Made by a program: the position numbers and the translations under genes. From positions 1 to 64,000 of the forward strand of contig CAZYUJ010000005.1 of assembly GCA_964650705.1 (NCBI GenBank): a DNA stretch of 64,000 nt, read 5' to 3'. Position 1 is the first letter of the stretch, and the number at the start of each line of letters is the position of its first letter. The notes below the pieces were generated by a model, which saw nothing but the letters and a program-made list of their open reading frames with translations, was not told the DNA's origin and did not search any database. This DNA comes from Faeciplasma sp964650705 (GTDB lineage: Bacteria > Bacillota > Clostridia > Oscillospirales > Ruminococcaceae). Shown piece by piece: positions 15,987 to 24,257 of this stretch.

Positions 15987-16769
15987 TTATTCTTCATTAT
16001 ATTTTTCTTCATAGCTTTTGGGATAGGGCAATCTCTCGTCGATATGAGTAAACTCAACGCCTTTGGAGCGCTGATACTCGTTGCCGTATTTCGAGAAGCC
16101 GCCCATATATATTTTTTCTTCGGTCAGAATATTGCTGAGCCATTTCGGCAGCGCATTCGTTATCTTGATCTCCATAAGGCGCTCGTCCGGATGCAAAAGC
16201 TGTTCGCCGTATGATCCTTTAGCAAGATCGAGGTCATAACGCCTTGTGGTGATATTGTTGTCGAAGGTGATTCTGAAGTTCTTGTCGTTCTTGTCAAAGA
16301 AGGCGATCCTCTCATAACTTAAGTATACCGCGGGGACAGCGTTGTTATGTGAGAAATAATAATCGATCTCTTTGAACATCCGAAGCTTGTTATAGTCATC
16401 CGTCTCAGGCCAGATGCCGTTGTTGATATAATTCATCGCATCGTTATAGGTCAAAACAGCGCGGCGCTTTAATACGATCTTTTTGACCTTGCGCTTGATC
16501 TCTATGAACACCTTTTCGTCACCCGTTTTGGGGATCACATAGCTTCTTATCCTCAGCTTCTCTTTGAACTTAGGCTTTCTTATCGATCTTCTGATGACCG
16601 ACGATGTATCATCATCAAAATAGATGTTATATATTGTGTATATATTTCCGTTTAAACAGTATTTATCATATTCCATCCCGTGCTCGATAAGCCTCGGAAT
16701 AAGTCTTTCCATCTGCTGAACGGTCAGGAGGAATTTCTTCTCATAACGCTGAAACGTATATTTAGCCAA
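15987..16769 (-). CDS. VTC-domain polyphosphate polymerase
   Basis: This 260-aa protein is a VTC-type triphosphate-tunnel enzyme. Visible tunnel residues include YTFQRYEKKF at the N terminus, KEKLRIRSY, FIEIKRK, KRR and LMEIKI, a ladder of basic and acidic side chains that in yeast Vtc4 binds nucleotide, metal and polyphosphate. It probably makes inorganic polyphosphate from ATP. The start is taken as TTG 16769 because GGAGGAG lies 7 nt upstream and no ATG lies near; the next upstream in-frame ATGs have no ribosome site. It is the first gene of a pair with DUF4956. Confidence 0.85.
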   Translation of the reverse strand: MAKYTFQRYEKKFLLTVQQMERLIPRLIEHGMEYDKYCLNGNIYTIYNIYFDDDTSSVIRRSIRKPKFKEKLRIRSYVIPKTGDEKVFIEIKRKVKKIVLKRRAVLTYNDAMNYINNGIWPETDDYNKLRMFKEIDYYFSHNNAVPAVYLSYERIAFFDKNDKNFRITFDNNITTRRYDLDLAKGSYGEQLLHPDERLMEIKITNALPKWLSNILTEEKIYMGGFSKYGNEYQRSKGVEFTHIDERLPYPKSYEEKYNEE

Positions 16770-16908
16770 AAACTCACTCCTCCGTTCACTGTTTAATATT
16801 TTATAACACGTACAATGACATTCTATCACAAACCACATACAAAACACAATAGCAAATGATGAATTTTATCGATTTTTTCTTCGAAAATATTGCAGTGAAT
16901 ATAACATG

Positions 16909-16936
16909 AAAAGCCCCCGAAAAATCGGGGGCTTTG
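16909..16936 (-). terminator. Terminator after the ferredoxin genes
   Basis: AAGCCCCCGA (16911-16920) pairs with TCGGGGGCTT (16925-16934) around an AAAA loop, with a short T-run on the minus strand. Confidence 0.8.
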
Positions 16937-16951
16937 TTCATTGTAGATTAA

Positions 16952-17122
16952 TTATTCCTCTTCGATCGCATCGACAGGACAAGAAAGCGCGCAAGCGCCG
17001 CATTCGACACAAGCGTCAGCGTCGATAACATACTTATCATCGCCCTCGGAAACAGCTCCACAGGGGCAGGTGTCAGCGCATTGGCCACACATAACGCAAG
17101 TATCATCAATCTTAAAAGCCAT
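16952..17122 (-). CDS. 2[4Fe-4S] ferredoxin
   Basis: This 56-aa protein has two complete CxxCxxCxxxCP clusters (CVMCGQCADTCP and CVECGACALSCP), the hallmark of clostridial ferredoxins that carry low-potential electrons between fermentation enzymes and hydrogenases. ATG 17122 follows GAGGAGG. It lies 32 bp downstream of a second ferredoxin gene on the same strand, so the two are a tandem pair expressed from one promoter. Confidence 0.95.
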   Translation of the reverse strand: MAFKIDDTCVMCGQCADTCPCGAVSEGDDKYVIDADACVECGACALSCPVDAIEEE

Positions 17123-17154
17123 GATTTCGTCCTCCTCGAATGTCAAAGATCATA

Positions 17155-17325
17155 TTATTCTTCTACAGGAGCGTCTACGGGGCAAACTTCTGCACAGTTT
17201 CCGCAATCGATGCAAGCGTCAGCGTCGATCTCGTACTTGTCAGCACCCTCAGAAATAGCGTTAACGGGGCACTCGGAAGCACAAGCACCGCAAGAAATGC
17301 AAGCGTCAGTAATCTTGAAAGCCAT
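17155..17325 (-). CDS. 2[4Fe-4S] ferredoxin, tandem paralogue
   Basis: This 56-aa protein begins MAFKITDACISCGACASECP and carries a second cluster CIDCGNCAEVCP, so both cubane sites are intact. It has the same length as its neighbour but clearly different sequence, so the duplication is old. ATG 17325 follows AAGGAGG. A promoter sits about 45 bp upstream. It would serve as an electron carrier in fermentation. Confidence 0.93.
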   Translation of the reverse strand: MAFKITDACISCGACASECPVNAISEGADKYEIDADACIDCGNCAEVCPVDAPVEE

Positions 17326-17371
17326 AATAATTGTCCTCCTTAATAATAATTAGAGAAAACTCTGTAACTAC

Positions 17372-17399
17372 ATTCTATCACATATTTTGAAAAATGCAA
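17372..17399 (-). promoter_or_regulatory. Promoter of the ferredoxin pair
   Basis: On the minus strand TTGCAT (17399-17394) and TAGAAT (17377-17372) are 16 nt apart. Confidence 0.65.
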
Positions 17400-17429
17400 G
17401 CATTTTTAAATGGTAAATGATTTTTATTA

Positions 17430-17458
17430 TTGAAAATGAAGCTTGGGTGTGTTACAAT
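17430..17458 (+). promoter_or_regulatory. Promoter of the rodA-galK-trmB operon
   Basis: TTGAAA (17430-17435) and TACAAT (17453-17458) are separated by 17 nt, just before the rodA start. Confidence 0.65.
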
Positions 17459-17487
17459 TACTCATACGAAAACAACTTTGAAGGGCG

Positions 17488-18654
17488 GTGAGCGAAATTA
17501 AAAAGGTTTTGAAATATGTTTGGCAATATATCAGACGGTTGGATATCATTCTGTTGACGCTCACCTGTTTGGCTTGTGCCTTCAGCGTTCTGATCCTCTA
17601 TTCGCTGGTCATCAACAGCGAGACCCAGACGATCACCAACGCCGCACTTTCCGCTTCTACGTATAAAACTCAGCTTATGGCATCGGCGCTCGGCGTTTGT
17701 ATAGCCCTGTTTATCGCACTTTTGGATTATCGAAAGTTTTGCAAGCTATGGTTTATATACTTGCCTGCGATGCTTGGGCTCACTCTTTTGACCTTCACGA
17801 GCCTCGGCACCTCGGGACTTGAGGGTGCAGACGACAAGGCGTGGATAGACCTTGGCTTTATGACTATTCAGCCTGCTGAGTTCTTGAAGCTTGCGTTTAT
17901 TCTTTCGTTTGCGTATCATTGCTTCAAGACGAAGGACTTTTTCAATAATCCCCTTAACATTTTGGGACTTTGTGTTCACGCAGGTATCCCGATAATTCTC
18001 GTCATGCTCCAAGGTGATGACGGCACAGCGGCAGTTTTTGTGGTCATCTTCCTGGCAATTTTGTTTGTAGCGGGTATCTCGTGGAAATACATCGCAGGTG
18101 CGGCAATAATCGCACCTATTGCGGTATACTTCGTTTGGAACTATTATTTACAGCCTGTCCACAAAAACAGGATCCTTTCGATCATAAACCCCGAAAAATA
18201 TGCGACCGCCGACCTTTTATATCAAACGAATCTTTCGAAGATCGCTCTCGGCTCGGGACAGATCGAGGGCAAGGGCCTCTTCGGCGGCGATTACAGCTAC
18301 GTCCCCGTTTGCCATAACGACTTTATTTTCTCATATATCGGACAGACGCTCGGCTTTATCGGATGTTTGGGAGTTATCATCCTTTTGGGGCTGATGCTTT
18401 TGCGGATCCTTCATAACAGCCTGCGTGCCGATGATCTTGGAAAATACATCTGCGTCGGCGTTTTCGCCTATTTATTCACTCACTGTGTTTTGAACATCGG
18501 AATGGTGATGGGAATAACCCCCGTCATCGGTATCCCGCTTCCGTTTATATCAGCAGGCGGCTCGGCGATGCTGACAGCGACTGTGTCTATAGGCTTGGTG
18601 ATGTCAGTATACTTCCATTCGGAAAAGTTTAATACATTATTCAAAAACAGATAA
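17488..18654 (+). CDS. rodA: SEDS-family peptidoglycan glycosyltransferase RodA/FtsW
   Basis: This 388-aa membrane protein has about ten helices and the SEDS landmarks: the large extracytoplasmic loop after DDKAWIDLGFMTIQPAEFLKL, GKGLFGG, NDFIFSYIGQTLGF and the C-terminal LPFISAGGS. SEDS proteins polymerise lipid II into glycan strands with a partner PBP2. RodA is favoured over FtsW or SpoVE on general similarity, but the call is not certain. The GTG start follows GAAGGGCGG; no upstream ATG fits. It is followed after 13 bp by the galactokinase gene. Confidence 0.85.
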   Translation: MSEIKKVLKYVWQYIRRLDIILLTLTCLACAFSVLILYSLVINSETQTITNAALSASTYKTQLMASALGVCIALFIALLDYRKFCKLWFIYLPAMLGLTLLTFTSLGTSGLEGADDKAWIDLGFMTIQPAEFLKLAFILSFAYHCFKTKDFFNNPLNILGLCVHAGIPIILVMLQGDDGTAAVFVVIFLAILFVAGISWKYIAGAAIIAPIAVYFVWNYYLQPVHKNRILSIINPEKYATADLLYQTNLSKIALGSGQIEGKGLFGGDYSYVPVCHNDFIFSYIGQTLGFIGCLGVIILLGLMLLRILHNSLRADDLGKYICVGVFAYLFTHCVLNIGMVMGITPVIGIPLPFISAGGSAMLTATVSIGLVMSVYFHSEKFNTLFKNR

Positions 18655-18667
18655 GGATGGTTTATAT

Positions 18668-19909
18668 ATGAGCAAGATAAACATCGTCTCACTTAATGAG
18701 CTTTACGGCAACAAAGCGGACATTCAAAGACAAAGATATGCGCTTGTCGCTGGCGAATTTGAGAAGCTTTTCGGCGAAAGGCCGACTATGTTCTTCTCGG
18801 CATCGGGAAGGACGGAGGTTTCGGGCAACCACACCGACCACAATCACGGTAAGGTTTTGGCTGCAGCCGTTGACCTCGACGTTATTGCGGCAGTTTTGCC
18901 GACCGACGACAACACTATCACCGTCCAGTCTCAGGGACACGGCATAAACGTGGTAAACTGTTGTGACCTTGAGGTGAAGGCGGACGAAATTAACACATCA
19001 AACGCACTTGTAAGAGGCGTATGCAAGGGACTCAAGGACAGAGGCTACGCTTGCGGCGGCTTTAAGGCATATACCGTTTCGGACGTTTTGAAGGGCTCCG
19101 GGCTTTCGTCCTCTGCTGCATTTGAGGTTTTGATCGGCACGGTCTTGAATCACCTCTATAATAACGGTGAGGTCAGCGACGTTGCAATTGCACAGATAGC
19201 GCAGTATGCCGAAAACGTCTATTTCGGCAAGCCCTCGGGTCTTATGGATCAGATGGCATCATCGGTCGGCGGATTTATCACCATCGACTTCAAGGATACC
19301 GAAGATCCCGTAATCAAGGCTATGGATTTTGACATCTCGAAATATGGCCACTCCCTTTGCATCATCGACACAAAGGGAAGCCACGCCGACTTGACACCTG
19401 AATACGGCGCAATTCCCGCTGAAATGAAGGCTGTTGCATCCTATTTCGGAAAGACCTGCTTGCGTGAGGTCGAGGAATGTGTGATGAGCGAGATTCCTGC
19501 GCTAAGAGAGAAATTCGGTGACAGAGCAGTTTTGAGAGCTATGCATTTCTATGATGAGAACCGCCGAGTTGACGAGATCTGTGAGTCTATCGAAAAGGGC
19601 GATCTTGATGCTTTCCTGAGCGTTATCAAGCGTTCAGGCGACAGCTCATATAAATACCTACAGAACGTTTATGCAAATATCGCCCCGAAGGAACAGGGCG
19701 TTTCGTTGGCTCTTTATATCGCTGAAGCTCTCCTCAGCGGTGAGGGTGCCTGCCGTGTTCACGGCGGAGGATTCGCAGGGACTATTCAAGCGTTCGTGCC
19801 GAACGATAAGCTCGACAGCTTCAAAAAAGGCATCGAAGCTGTGTTCGGTGAGGGTAGCTGTTACGTGCTCAACATTCGTGCTTATGGAGGTTGTAAAGTT
19901 ACATTATGA
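18668..19909 (+). CDS. galK: Galactokinase (GHMP kinase family)
   Basis: This 413-aa protein has the three GHMP kinase motifs: GRTEVSGNHTDHNHG near 47-61 (galactokinase signature with an unusual EVSGNH in place of the common NLIGEH), the ATP loop GSGLSSSAA and the C-terminal CRVHGGGFAGT. It would phosphorylate galactose at C1 to enter the Leloir pathway. The variant signature is shared by many Clostridial family members, so a related sugar substrate is possible. RBS AAGGATGG precedes ATG. Its stop overlaps trmB as ATGA. Confidence 0.85.
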   Translation: MSKINIVSLNELYGNKADIQRQRYALVAGEFEKLFGERPTMFFSASGRTEVSGNHTDHNHGKVLAAAVDLDVIAAVLPTDDNTITVQSQGHGINVVNCCDLEVKADEINTSNALVRGVCKGLKDRGYACGGFKAYTVSDVLKGSGLSSSAAFEVLIGTVLNHLYNNGEVSDVAIAQIAQYAENVYFGKPSGLMDQMASSVGGFITIDFKDTEDPVIKAMDFDISKYGHSLCIIDTKGSHADLTPEYGAIPAEMKAVASYFGKTCLREVEECVMSEIPALREKFGDRAVLRAMHFYDENRRVDEICESIEKGDLDAFLSVIKRSGDSSYKYLQNVYANIAPKEQGVSLALYIAEALLSGEGACRVHGGGFAGTIQAFVPNDKLDSFKKGIEAVFGEGSCYVLNIRAYGGCKVTL

Positions 19910-20586
19910 GAATGAGAAGAAAAACGCACCTTGAAGAGCGCCTTGCCGCTTGTGAGGCAACGGGAATGCTAAGGATCATTTGGTGCGAAGAAAGAAATTT
20001 TGAAGAATCGGTAAAGGTCAAGGAGCTTTTCGATTTCGAAAAGATGTTCGGCAATTCTAACCCCGTTCATCTTGAGATAGGATGCGGAAAAGGTCAGTTC
20101 GCCTGTGACCTGGCAACGCAAAATCCCGACATCAACGTGCTTGCGGTCGAAAAGACCTCGAACGTTATCGTTGACGCCGCAGAAAAAGCGATCGCTTTGA
20201 ATATCCCGAACCTAAGGCTCCTTCGATGTGAGGCTGAATACTTGGAGAAATTCATCCCCGAGCATTCGATCGAGAGAATTTATCTTAATTTCTCCTGCCC
20301 CTTCCCCAAAAAGAGCTATGCGATACACAGATTAACGCACTCACGCTTTCTTAAGATATATGAGAAGCTTTTGAAAGAGGGCGCCGAGATCCACCAAAAG
20401 ACGGACAACAAGCAGCTTTTCGAGTTCTCGCTCAACGAGCTTTCGGGCTATGGCTTTACGCTGAAAAACGTGAGCCTTGACCTTCACAACAGCGATTTCA
20501 AGGGCAACATTATGACAGAATATGAAAAGCGATTTTCCGAAATGGGCCAGCCGATCTATAGATTAGAGGCGTGTTTGAGGAGATAG
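19906..20586 (+). CDS. trmB: tRNA (guanine-46-N7)-methyltransferase TrmB
   Basis: This 226-aa SAM-dependent methyltransferase has the SAM loop LEIGCGKGQF (about 56-65), AVEKTSNV, and the TrmB C-terminal motifs RLTHSRFL and KTDNKQLFEFS. It would make m7G46 in the variable loop of tRNAs. Oddly, the motif usually read NFxDPWPKK is here NFSCPFPKK, replacing the conserved Asp with Cys and Trp with Phe. Start ATG overlaps the galK stop; a second in-frame ATG follows two codons later. A ribosome site GGAGG lies rather far (about 15 nt) upstream. Confidence 0.85.
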   Translation: MRMRRKTHLEERLAACEATGMLRIIWCEERNFEESVKVKELFDFEKMFGNSNPVHLEIGCGKGQFACDLATQNPDINVLAVEKTSNVIVDAAEKAIALNIPNLRLLRCEAEYLEKFIPEHSIERIYLNFSCPFPKKSYAIHRLTHSRFLKIYEKLLKEGAEIHQKTDNKQLFEFSLNELSGYGFTLKNVSLDLHNSDFKGNIMTEYEKRFSEMGQPIYRLEACLRR

Positions 20587-20589
20587 GAT

Positions 20590-21093
20590 ATGATGATTGC
20601 GGAAATATGCAATTTGCTGAGAAGCGAACTGTTTGATAACGGCTATGAGTACGGTTTTTATTTAGACGGCAAGAATTATAAGCCTGATATGAGCAAAGGC
20701 TTTGACAGCGCATACTATGAGCTCTCGACAACCATTTATCGTGTTCAACATCCGCATGATACTATAAGAGAGAAAATAGGAACATGCATAGATGCGGTTG
20801 TTGTGATGCAAGCAATTCTCGATGAGCACAATATCTGCAACAAGATTTGGTTGCTCTATAACAAAGAGAAAAACAAAGCTCACACTATTCTTACTTTTGA
20901 AGCAGAGAACAAAACTGTATATTTGGAACTTACACCTCAATCTTCTAAACCTTGGTATGGCAAAGAAATTGTTTATTCAAATGAACAAGAACTTTTGGAA
21001 GAATATCAAAAATACAATTATGATATCTGTGATGTAACCGACTCTGTCGTTATCGGTCAAGCGCCGGAGTTTCTTCTGAGAAGGATACGATAA
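20590..21093 (+). CDS. Transglutaminase-like cysteine protein, function unknown
   Basis: This 167-aa cytoplasmic protein shows the pattern of a transglutaminase/cysteine-protease-like fold: KIGTCIDAVVVMQAIL (Cys at about 66), AHTILTF (His about 98) and a following LELTPQS strand that could supply the acid. No signal peptide is present. It sits 3 bp after trmB and is probably in the same operon. Its AT-rich codon use differs from its neighbours, which hints at recent transfer. The substrate and role are unknown. Confidence 0.55.
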   Translation: MMIAEICNLLRSELFDNGYEYGFYLDGKNYKPDMSKGFDSAYYELSTTIYRVQHPHDTIREKIGTCIDAVVVMQAILDEHNICNKIWLLYNKEKNKAHTILTFEAENKTVYLELTPQSSKPWYGKEIVYSNEQELLEEYQKYNYDICDVTDSVVIGQAPEFLLRRIR

Positions 21094-21107
21094 CAAACTT
21101 GTTTTAT

Positions 21108-21141
21108 AAAAAACCCGAGAAGAAAACTCTTCTCGGGTTTT
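21108..21141. terminator. Bidirectional terminator
   Basis: AAAACCCGAGAAGA pairs with TCTTCTCGGGTTTT around a short A-rich loop, between two convergent transcription units. Confidence 0.85.
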
Positions 21142-21149
21142 GTTCTATG

Positions 21150-21722
21150 CTAATATATCATCGGCTGGATCTGCTCGCCATCAAGCGACAAGCGCACGGT
21201 CTCGCCGATCTTTGTGAAATCAGCGACCGCTGAAAACGGCTTTTGGATATGGTTATCCTGTGAATAGGGCACAAAGAAATAGTTCTTTTGACTCTGCAAA
21301 AGCCCGATATTTTTTGCGGCGGCAGCAAGCGCATCGTTTGTCGATATTGCGAGCACCACAGGGCGGGAGTTCCTTATATGACTCTTGACCGCCATGGTTA
21401 CGGGGGTGTCGTTAACGCCGGTTGCAAGCTTTGCCAAAGTATTCGAAGAGCAGGGTGCGACCACAAGCGCATCGAACATCTTCTTTGGGCCGATGGGCTC
21501 GGCATCCTCAATAGCAGCGATGATATCGTGGCCCGAAAGCTCCCGAAGCTTGCGTCTGTTATCTTCATTGCTTCCGAAGCGTGTCGAGATGTTATATGCA
21601 TTGAAGGACATTATCGGATATACCTCGAAGCCGTCATGCACAAGGGCATATATCGCATCAAACGCCTTAGCGAACGTGCAAAACGAGCCTGTTAAGGCGA
21701 AGCCGAGTCTTATTGCTTGCAT
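21150..21722 (-). CDS. spoVFB: Dipicolinate synthase subunit B
   Basis: This 190-aa flavoprotein-like subunit matches SpoVFB/DpaB, with ALTGSFCTFAKAF at the N terminus, a central APCSSNTLAKLATGVNDTPVTMA nucleotide-binding stretch and a C-terminal TKIGETV segment. With subunit A it makes dipicolinic acid in the mother cell for the spore core. It overlaps spoVFA by 13 bp. Its presence strongly indicates a spore-former. Confidence 0.93.
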   Translation of the reverse strand: MQAIRLGFALTGSFCTFAKAFDAIYALVHDGFEVYPIMSFNAYNISTRFGSNEDNRRKLRELSGHDIIAAIEDAEPIGPKKMFDALVVAPCSSNTLAKLATGVNDTPVTMAVKSHIRNSRPVVLAISTNDALAAAAKNIGLLQSQKNYFFVPYSQDNHIQKPFSAVADFTKIGETVRLSLDGEQIQPMIY

Positions 21723-22531
21723 GACGTATCACCTCCCGAAAGCTTGCTTGATATAAACTCGGCGATAAATCTGCCTGCCGTTGAAGGAGCACAGATCGCG
21801 GGAAGCCCGGGTGCTGTCTCGGCTTTGATGCCAAATTTTGATGCCGCCTCGAAATCTGTGCCAAACGGGCTTGATGCCAAGTCCAAAATGTATTTGCAGT
21901 TTTTTGCATGGTTTAACATCTCGCCGCTTAAGACCGTCGTCGGCACTGTGTTTATGATAACGTCGGAACTTCCAAGTGCTTCGCCGTCACATATGTCTGC
22001 CGTCAGATAGCCAAGCGCCAGCGCTTCATTTCGGGCAGATTCCTTTCTTGCGAGAACCGTTATTTTTGCTCCCAGACGTGATAGCTTTTCAGCGCACGCC
22101 GGCGCCACTCTGCCAAAGCCTGTTATAGCTATTTGCATACCGCTGATCGCTTTGTCAGTGTTTCTCATTATCATTTCGATCGCACCCTCTGCGGTGAGAT
22201 GTGCGTTTTTGACCGTTAAGTCCTCGTCTTTGAAATAGTCATAGAGCGTTATCTCACGCTCTTTGCAATCGTTTTCAATACCGTCATATACCATTCCCGC
22301 GAACAGCACCGAGCCCTCCTTCATCTTGTCAAGAACCGACGAAGCATCCATACATTCGGTCAGGTTTAAGCATCTGCCTTTTTTGAACGAAACATACGGC
22401 AAGACCAAAACGTCCGGCTCGAATATACAGTGAGCGTTATCGCACAGTATAACGCTGTCATTAAATATTTCCTTAAGATTTGCGGCACAATATGCCGTGC
22501 GCTTATCAAGGCCCAAAACATATATCATCAT
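21710..22531 (-). CDS. spoVFA: Dipicolinate synthase subunit A
   Basis: This 273-aa protein matches SpoVFA/DpaA: an N-terminal domain, an NAD(P)-binding Rossmann segment ITGFGRVAPACAEKL (about 135-149) and the C-terminal GLPAICAPSTAG motif. The subunit supplies the reductase part of dipicolinate synthesis from the lysine pathway intermediate. Two ATGs (22531 and 22528) are possible starts. A sigma-K-like promoter element lies about 50 bp upstream, in line with mother-cell expression. Confidence 0.93.
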   Translation of the reverse strand: MMIYVLGLDKRTAYCAANLKEIFNDSVILCDNAHCIFEPDVLVLPYVSFKKGRCLNLTECMDASSVLDKMKEGSVLFAGMVYDGIENDCKEREITLYDYFKDEDLTVKNAHLTAEGAIEMIMRNTDKAISGMQIAITGFGRVAPACAEKLSRLGAKITVLARKESARNEALALGYLTADICDGEALGSSDVIINTVPTTVLSGEMLNHAKNCKYILDLASSPFGTDFEAASKFGIKAETAPGLPAICAPSTAGRFIAEFISSKLSGGDTSCKQ

Positions 22532-22581
22532 TATATCAAATTACCCCTTTCGCTATAGGGAGCATACCTGTTTTTATAGTT

Positions 22582-22609
22582 TAATATATGATGTGTCTCG
22601 ACGTGCGGT
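22582..22609 (-). promoter_or_regulatory. Candidate sigma-K promoter for spoVFAB
   Basis: The minus strand has AC, 17 nt, then CATATATTA (22590-22582), which fits the sigma-K pattern AC-N16/17-CATA-N3-TA. The element is short and degenerate, so this is suggestive only. Confidence 0.4.
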
Positions 22610-22677
22610 GACGCTTGTTTGGCAAAACGCATAAATCGTAACAACGAAATATGTTAGAGATTTTAGACGTTTAAATC

Positions 22678-22706
22678 TTGAAAGAAACGAAAAATAATGT
22701 TATACT
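22678..22706 (+). promoter_or_regulatory. Promoter of the DUF1846 gene
   Basis: TTGAAA (22678-22683) and TATACT (22701-22706) are separated by 17 nt. Confidence 0.7.
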
Positions 22707-22737
22707 TAAGTGTATTTTGTTTTGTGGGGGGATTTTT

Positions 22738-24222
22738 GTGACAAAACTCGGCTTTGATAATGATAAATATTTATCAACGCAGTCGGCTCACATTAAAGAA
22801 CGTATACAGTTCTTTGGCGGAAAGCTCTATCTCGAATTCGGCGGAAAGCTCTTTGATGACTATCACGCTTCACGCGTGCTGCCCGGATTCAAGCCTGACT
22901 CAAAGCTTCAGATGCTCTTACAGCTAAAGGATCAGGCTGAAGTCGTCGTTGTTATCAACGCCGCTGACATTGAACAAAACAAGGTCAGAGGAGATATCGG
23001 TATCACTTATGACCTCGATGTATTAAGACTTATTGACGCCTATCGCAAGGCAGGACTTTATGTCGGAAGCGTTGTTTTGTCAAGATATGCAGGACAGCCT
23101 GCGGCTGACGCTTTCAAGCGCAAGCTCGAGACTTTGGGCATCACAGTATACCGTCACTATAATATCGACGGCTATCCCAGCGACCTCAAAAAGGTCATCA
23201 GCGATGACGGATACGGAAAGAACGAATATATTGAAACCTCACGCGAGCTCATCGTGATCACTGCTCCCGGTCCCGGAAGCGGAAAGATGGCGACCTGTCT
23301 TTCTCAGCTATATCACGATCACAAGCGCGGAATCAAAGCAGGATACGCAAAGTTCGAGACCTTCCCCATCTGGAGCATCCCTTTGAATCACCCCGTTAAC
23401 CTGGCGTATGAGGCTGCTACCGCCGACCTCAACGACGTCAACATGATCGACCCCTATCACCTTGAAGCATACGGCTCATTGGCTGTTAACTATAACCGAG
23501 ATATCGAAGTTTTCCCTGTTTTGGACACAATGTTCAACATGATCCTCGGCGAGTCGCCCTATAAGTCCCCTACGGATATGGGTGTTAATATGGCAGGCTT
23601 CTGCATCTTTGATGATGAGGCTTGCTGTGAAGCCTCAAAACAGGAAATAATCCGCAGACACTATACCACCCTTTGCAAAGCAAGAAAGGGCGAAGCAACC
23701 GAAGACGAAGTTTTGAAGATCGAGCTTTTGATGAAAAAGGCGGGCATCAGTGAAGCTTATCGCTCAGTTGTAACTCCTGCGCTTGAAAAAGCGGAGCAGA
23801 CGGGAAACCCTGCCGCCGCAATGGAACTTCCCGACGGAAGGATCATCACCGGAAAGACAAGCCCGCTTTTGGGCGCATCCGCTGCGCTTTTGCTCAACGC
23901 ACTCAAGGCTCTTGCGGGAATCGCAGACGACATTTTGCTGATTTCTCCCGTCGTCATCGAGCCTATCCAAAAGCTCAAGGTCAACCACCTCGGAAACGAA
24001 AACCCGAGACTTCACACAGACGAGGTTTTGCTGGCGCTTAGCATCTGCGCCGCAACAAACCCAACGGCACAGCTCGCACTTGAACAGCTTAAAAAGCTCA
24101 AGGGCTGTGAGGTTCACTCGACGGTTATTTTAAGCTCGGTCGATATGAAGACCTTCTCAAAGCTTGGCATCAACGTGACCTGTGAGGCTGTTTATCAGTC
24201 GAAGAATTTGTATCATGGATAA
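22738..24222 (+). CDS. DUF1846 protein
   Basis: This 494-aa cytoplasmic protein matches DUF1846, a family found mostly in anaerobic Firmicutes. It begins TKLGFDNDKYLSTQSAHI and contains a P-loop-like APGPGSGKMATCLSQLY near residues 178-194, then conserved HPVNLAYEAATADL and GAGF-like segments. The P-loop suggests nucleotide binding; the biochemical function is unknown. GTG 22738 is the start because GGGGGGA lies 5 nt upstream and the length then matches the family. It has its own promoter and terminator. Confidence 0.88.
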   Translation: MTKLGFDNDKYLSTQSAHIKERIQFFGGKLYLEFGGKLFDDYHASRVLPGFKPDSKLQMLLQLKDQAEVVVVINAADIEQNKVRGDIGITYDLDVLRLIDAYRKAGLYVGSVVLSRYAGQPAADAFKRKLETLGITVYRHYNIDGYPSDLKKVISDDGYGKNEYIETSRELIVITAPGPGSGKMATCLSQLYHDHKRGIKAGYAKFETFPIWSIPLNHPVNLAYEAATADLNDVNMIDPYHLEAYGSLAVNYNRDIEVFPVLDTMFNMILGESPYKSPTDMGVNMAGFCIFDDEACCEASKQEIIRRHYTTLCKARKGEATEDEVLKIELLMKKAGISEAYRSVVTPALEKAEQTGNPAAAMELPDGRIITGKTSPLLGASAALLLNALKALAGIADDILLISPVVIEPIQKLKVNHLGNENPRLHTDEVLLALSICAATNPTAQLALEQLKKLKGCEVHSTVILSSVDMKTFSKLGINVTCEAVYQSKNLYHG

Positions 24223-24225
24223 AAT

Positions 24226-24254
24226 GAAACGCTCCGAAGATCGGAGCGTTTTTT
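24226..24254 (+). terminator. Terminator of the DUF1846 gene
   Basis: GAAACGCTCCGA pairs with TCGGAGCGTTT around AGA, followed by a T-run. Confidence 0.88.
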
Positions 24255-24257
24255 GTT

